Assembly (NCBI GenBank): GCA_002404345.1
Contig: DHJN01000178.1
Coordinates: forward strand, 1-7,434
DNA: 7,434 nucleotides
DNA from: Actinobacteria bacterium UBA4719
GTDB lineage: Bacteria; Actinomycetota; Actinomycetes; Actinomycetales; Dermatophilaceae
Direction: 5' to 3'
Shown one piece after another: positions 6,667-7,434 of this stretch. The notes below the pieces were generated by a model. It ran no database searches. It was given only the letters and a program-made list of their open reading frames with translations, and was not told where the DNA came from. The position numbers and the translations under genes were made by a program. The first letter of the stretch is position 1. Every line of letters begins with the position of its first letter.

Positions 6667-6962
6667 TCCATCTGTGGCTGCCGCTCTCGCTCGTCTGCGT
6701 CCTTGCCGGGGCGGGGACCTACGGCGTGCTCGCCCGGCGCAACGCCGTCCTGGTCCTGGTCGGGGTCGAGCTGATCCTCAACGCCGCCAACCTGCTGTTC
6801 GTCACCATGGGATCGGTGCTCAACGACGTGCAGCGCACAGGCCACGTCCTGACGCTCTTTCTCATCACCATCGCCGCTGCCGAGATAGGGGTCGCGCTAG
6901 CGGTCGTCCTGGCGCTGTTTCGCGACCGTGGCCATATCGACCTGAGCGAGCCCGGCGCATGA
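6663..6962 (+). CDS. nuoK: Complex I subunit K, proton-translocating membrane subunit
   Basis: A 99-residue, three-helix protein of usual family length (about 4-24, 28-50, 61-86). Both buried glutamates needed for proton transfer are present: Glu36 in VGVELILNAANL and Glu74 in AAAEIGVALAV. The ATG at 6663 overlaps the nuoJ stop (ATGA) and has one of the best ribosome binding sites in the operon, GGGGGAGAG ending 5 nt upstream. The stop overlaps the nuoL start as ATGA. Confidence 0.95.
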   Translation: MIHLWLPLSLVCVLAGAGTYGVLARRNAVLVLVGVELILNAANLLFVTMGSVLNDVQRTGHVLTLFLITIAAAEIGVALAVVLALFRDRGHIDLSEPGA

Positions 6963-7434
6963 GCGATCCCGTTTCCCAGGCCGCCCGTCTTGTCGTCCTG
7001 GTCCCCTTCCTGGCCGCCGTTCTGGGTCTGCTGGTGGCCCGGCGCCGACTGGCCAGCGCGTCCATCGCTTGCTTCGGCTCCGTCGTGAGCCTGGTCGCCG
7101 GCTCATATGCCCTGTATGCCGTGCACCACGACCCGTTCACCTTCGATGTCTCCACCGTCGGAGCGCTCCCGCTGGGCCAGCTGCGGATGCCGTTGCACCT
7201 GTTGGTGGACGACCTCAGCGCGATAGTGGTGGTCGCCGTGGCCATCGTGGGACTCGCGATCCAGCTCTTCTCCAAGTGGTACCTCTCAGACGACGACCGC
7301 TACGGCGTCTTTGCCGCAACGGTCTCGCTGTTCCTCGCGGCCATGTTCCTGGTCGTCCTCTCCGGTGACCTCATTCTCACCCTCGTCGGCTGGGAGGTGA
7401 TGGGCTGGTGTTCCTACCTGCTCATCGGCCACAA
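6959..7434 (+). CDS. nuoL: Complex I subunit L, antiporter-like proton pump, N-terminal fragment
   Basis: The first 158 codons of a protein cut by the right edge; full NuoL is usually above 600 residues. The ATG at 6959 overlaps the nuoK stop (ATGA). After two N-terminal helices there is a periplasmic-type loop, then HLLVDDLSAIVVVAVAIVG (80-98), FSKWYLSDDDRYGVF (104-118) and GWEVMGWCSYLLIGH (144-158). The last motif is diagnostic of the NuoL/ND5 family, and Glu146 corresponds to the essential Glu144 of E. coli NuoL. Position after nuoK also fits, since nuoL, M, N normally follow. Nothing in the visible part looks degraded. Confidence 0.95.
   Translation, partial: MSDPVSQAARLVVLVPFLAAVLGLLVARRRLASASIACFGSVVSLVAGSYALYAVHHDPFTFDVSTVGALPLGQLRMPLHLLVDDLSAIVVVAVAIVGLAIQLFSKWYLSDDDRYGVFAATVSLFLAAMFLVVLSGDLILTLVGWEVMGWCSYLLIGH

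Noticed and set aside
1..7434. CRISPR arrays, tRNA or rRNA genes, insertion sequences, phage genes
   Set aside because: I saw no spaced palindromic repeat array, no structural RNA signature, and no transposase, integrase or flanking inverted repeat. The short tandem repeats present are not CRISPR-like.

Overview
The window reads as chromosomal DNA from a high-GC actinobacterium. The evidence is strong G/C preference at third codon positions, GTG and TTG starts, close overlaps between genes, and protein sequences that resemble actinobacterial complex I and 2-oxoglutarate:ferredoxin oxidoreductase families. I cannot assign a genus from sequence alone.

Layout. The minus strand on the left carries the start of korB (positions 1-119, cut by the window edge) and the complete korA (116-1996). 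These encode the two subunits of a 2-oxoacid, most likely 2-oxoglutarate, ferredoxin oxidoreductase, and their stop and start codons overlap. A 195-bp gap with a short tandem repeat and a candidate korA promoter separates korA from a second minus-strand gene (2192-2797). That gene encodes a four-helix DoxX-like membrane protein with a long basic N-terminus. A 188-bp divergent intergenic region (2798-2985) follows. It contains two perfect palindromes, a repeated ATCTTGGG motif and a -10 element placed for a leaderless nuoA transcript.

From 2986 to the right edge the plus strand is one tightly packed operon: nuoA, nuoB, nuoC, nuoH, nuoI, nuoJ, nuoK and the 5' part of nuoL. From nuoB on, every stop codon overlaps the next start codon by 4 bp. 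Even the 22-bp nuoA-nuoB gap is spanned by an 8-codon mini-ORF that overlaps both neighbours.

How it may work together. The cluster has membrane-arm genes (A, H, J, K, L so far) and peripheral iron-sulfur genes (B, C, I). Where nuoD, nuoE, nuoF and nuoG normally sit, between nuoC and nuoH, there is nothing. Without the E/F/G module there is no NADH site, so a complex built only from these genes would need another electron donor. The adjacent korAB operon makes reduced ferredoxin, so a ferredoxin-to-quinone, proton-pumping complex fed by 2-oxoglutarate oxidation is a reasonable inference. The missing nuoD is more puzzling, because NuoD forms most of the quinone site with NuoB. It may be borrowed from a full nuo operon elsewhere or lie beyond the window. 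Much of this arrangement probably recurs as the second nuo cluster of some actinobacteria. The nuoB tail repeat, the basic N-terminus of the DoxX-like gene and the divergent regulatory region look more specific to this genome.
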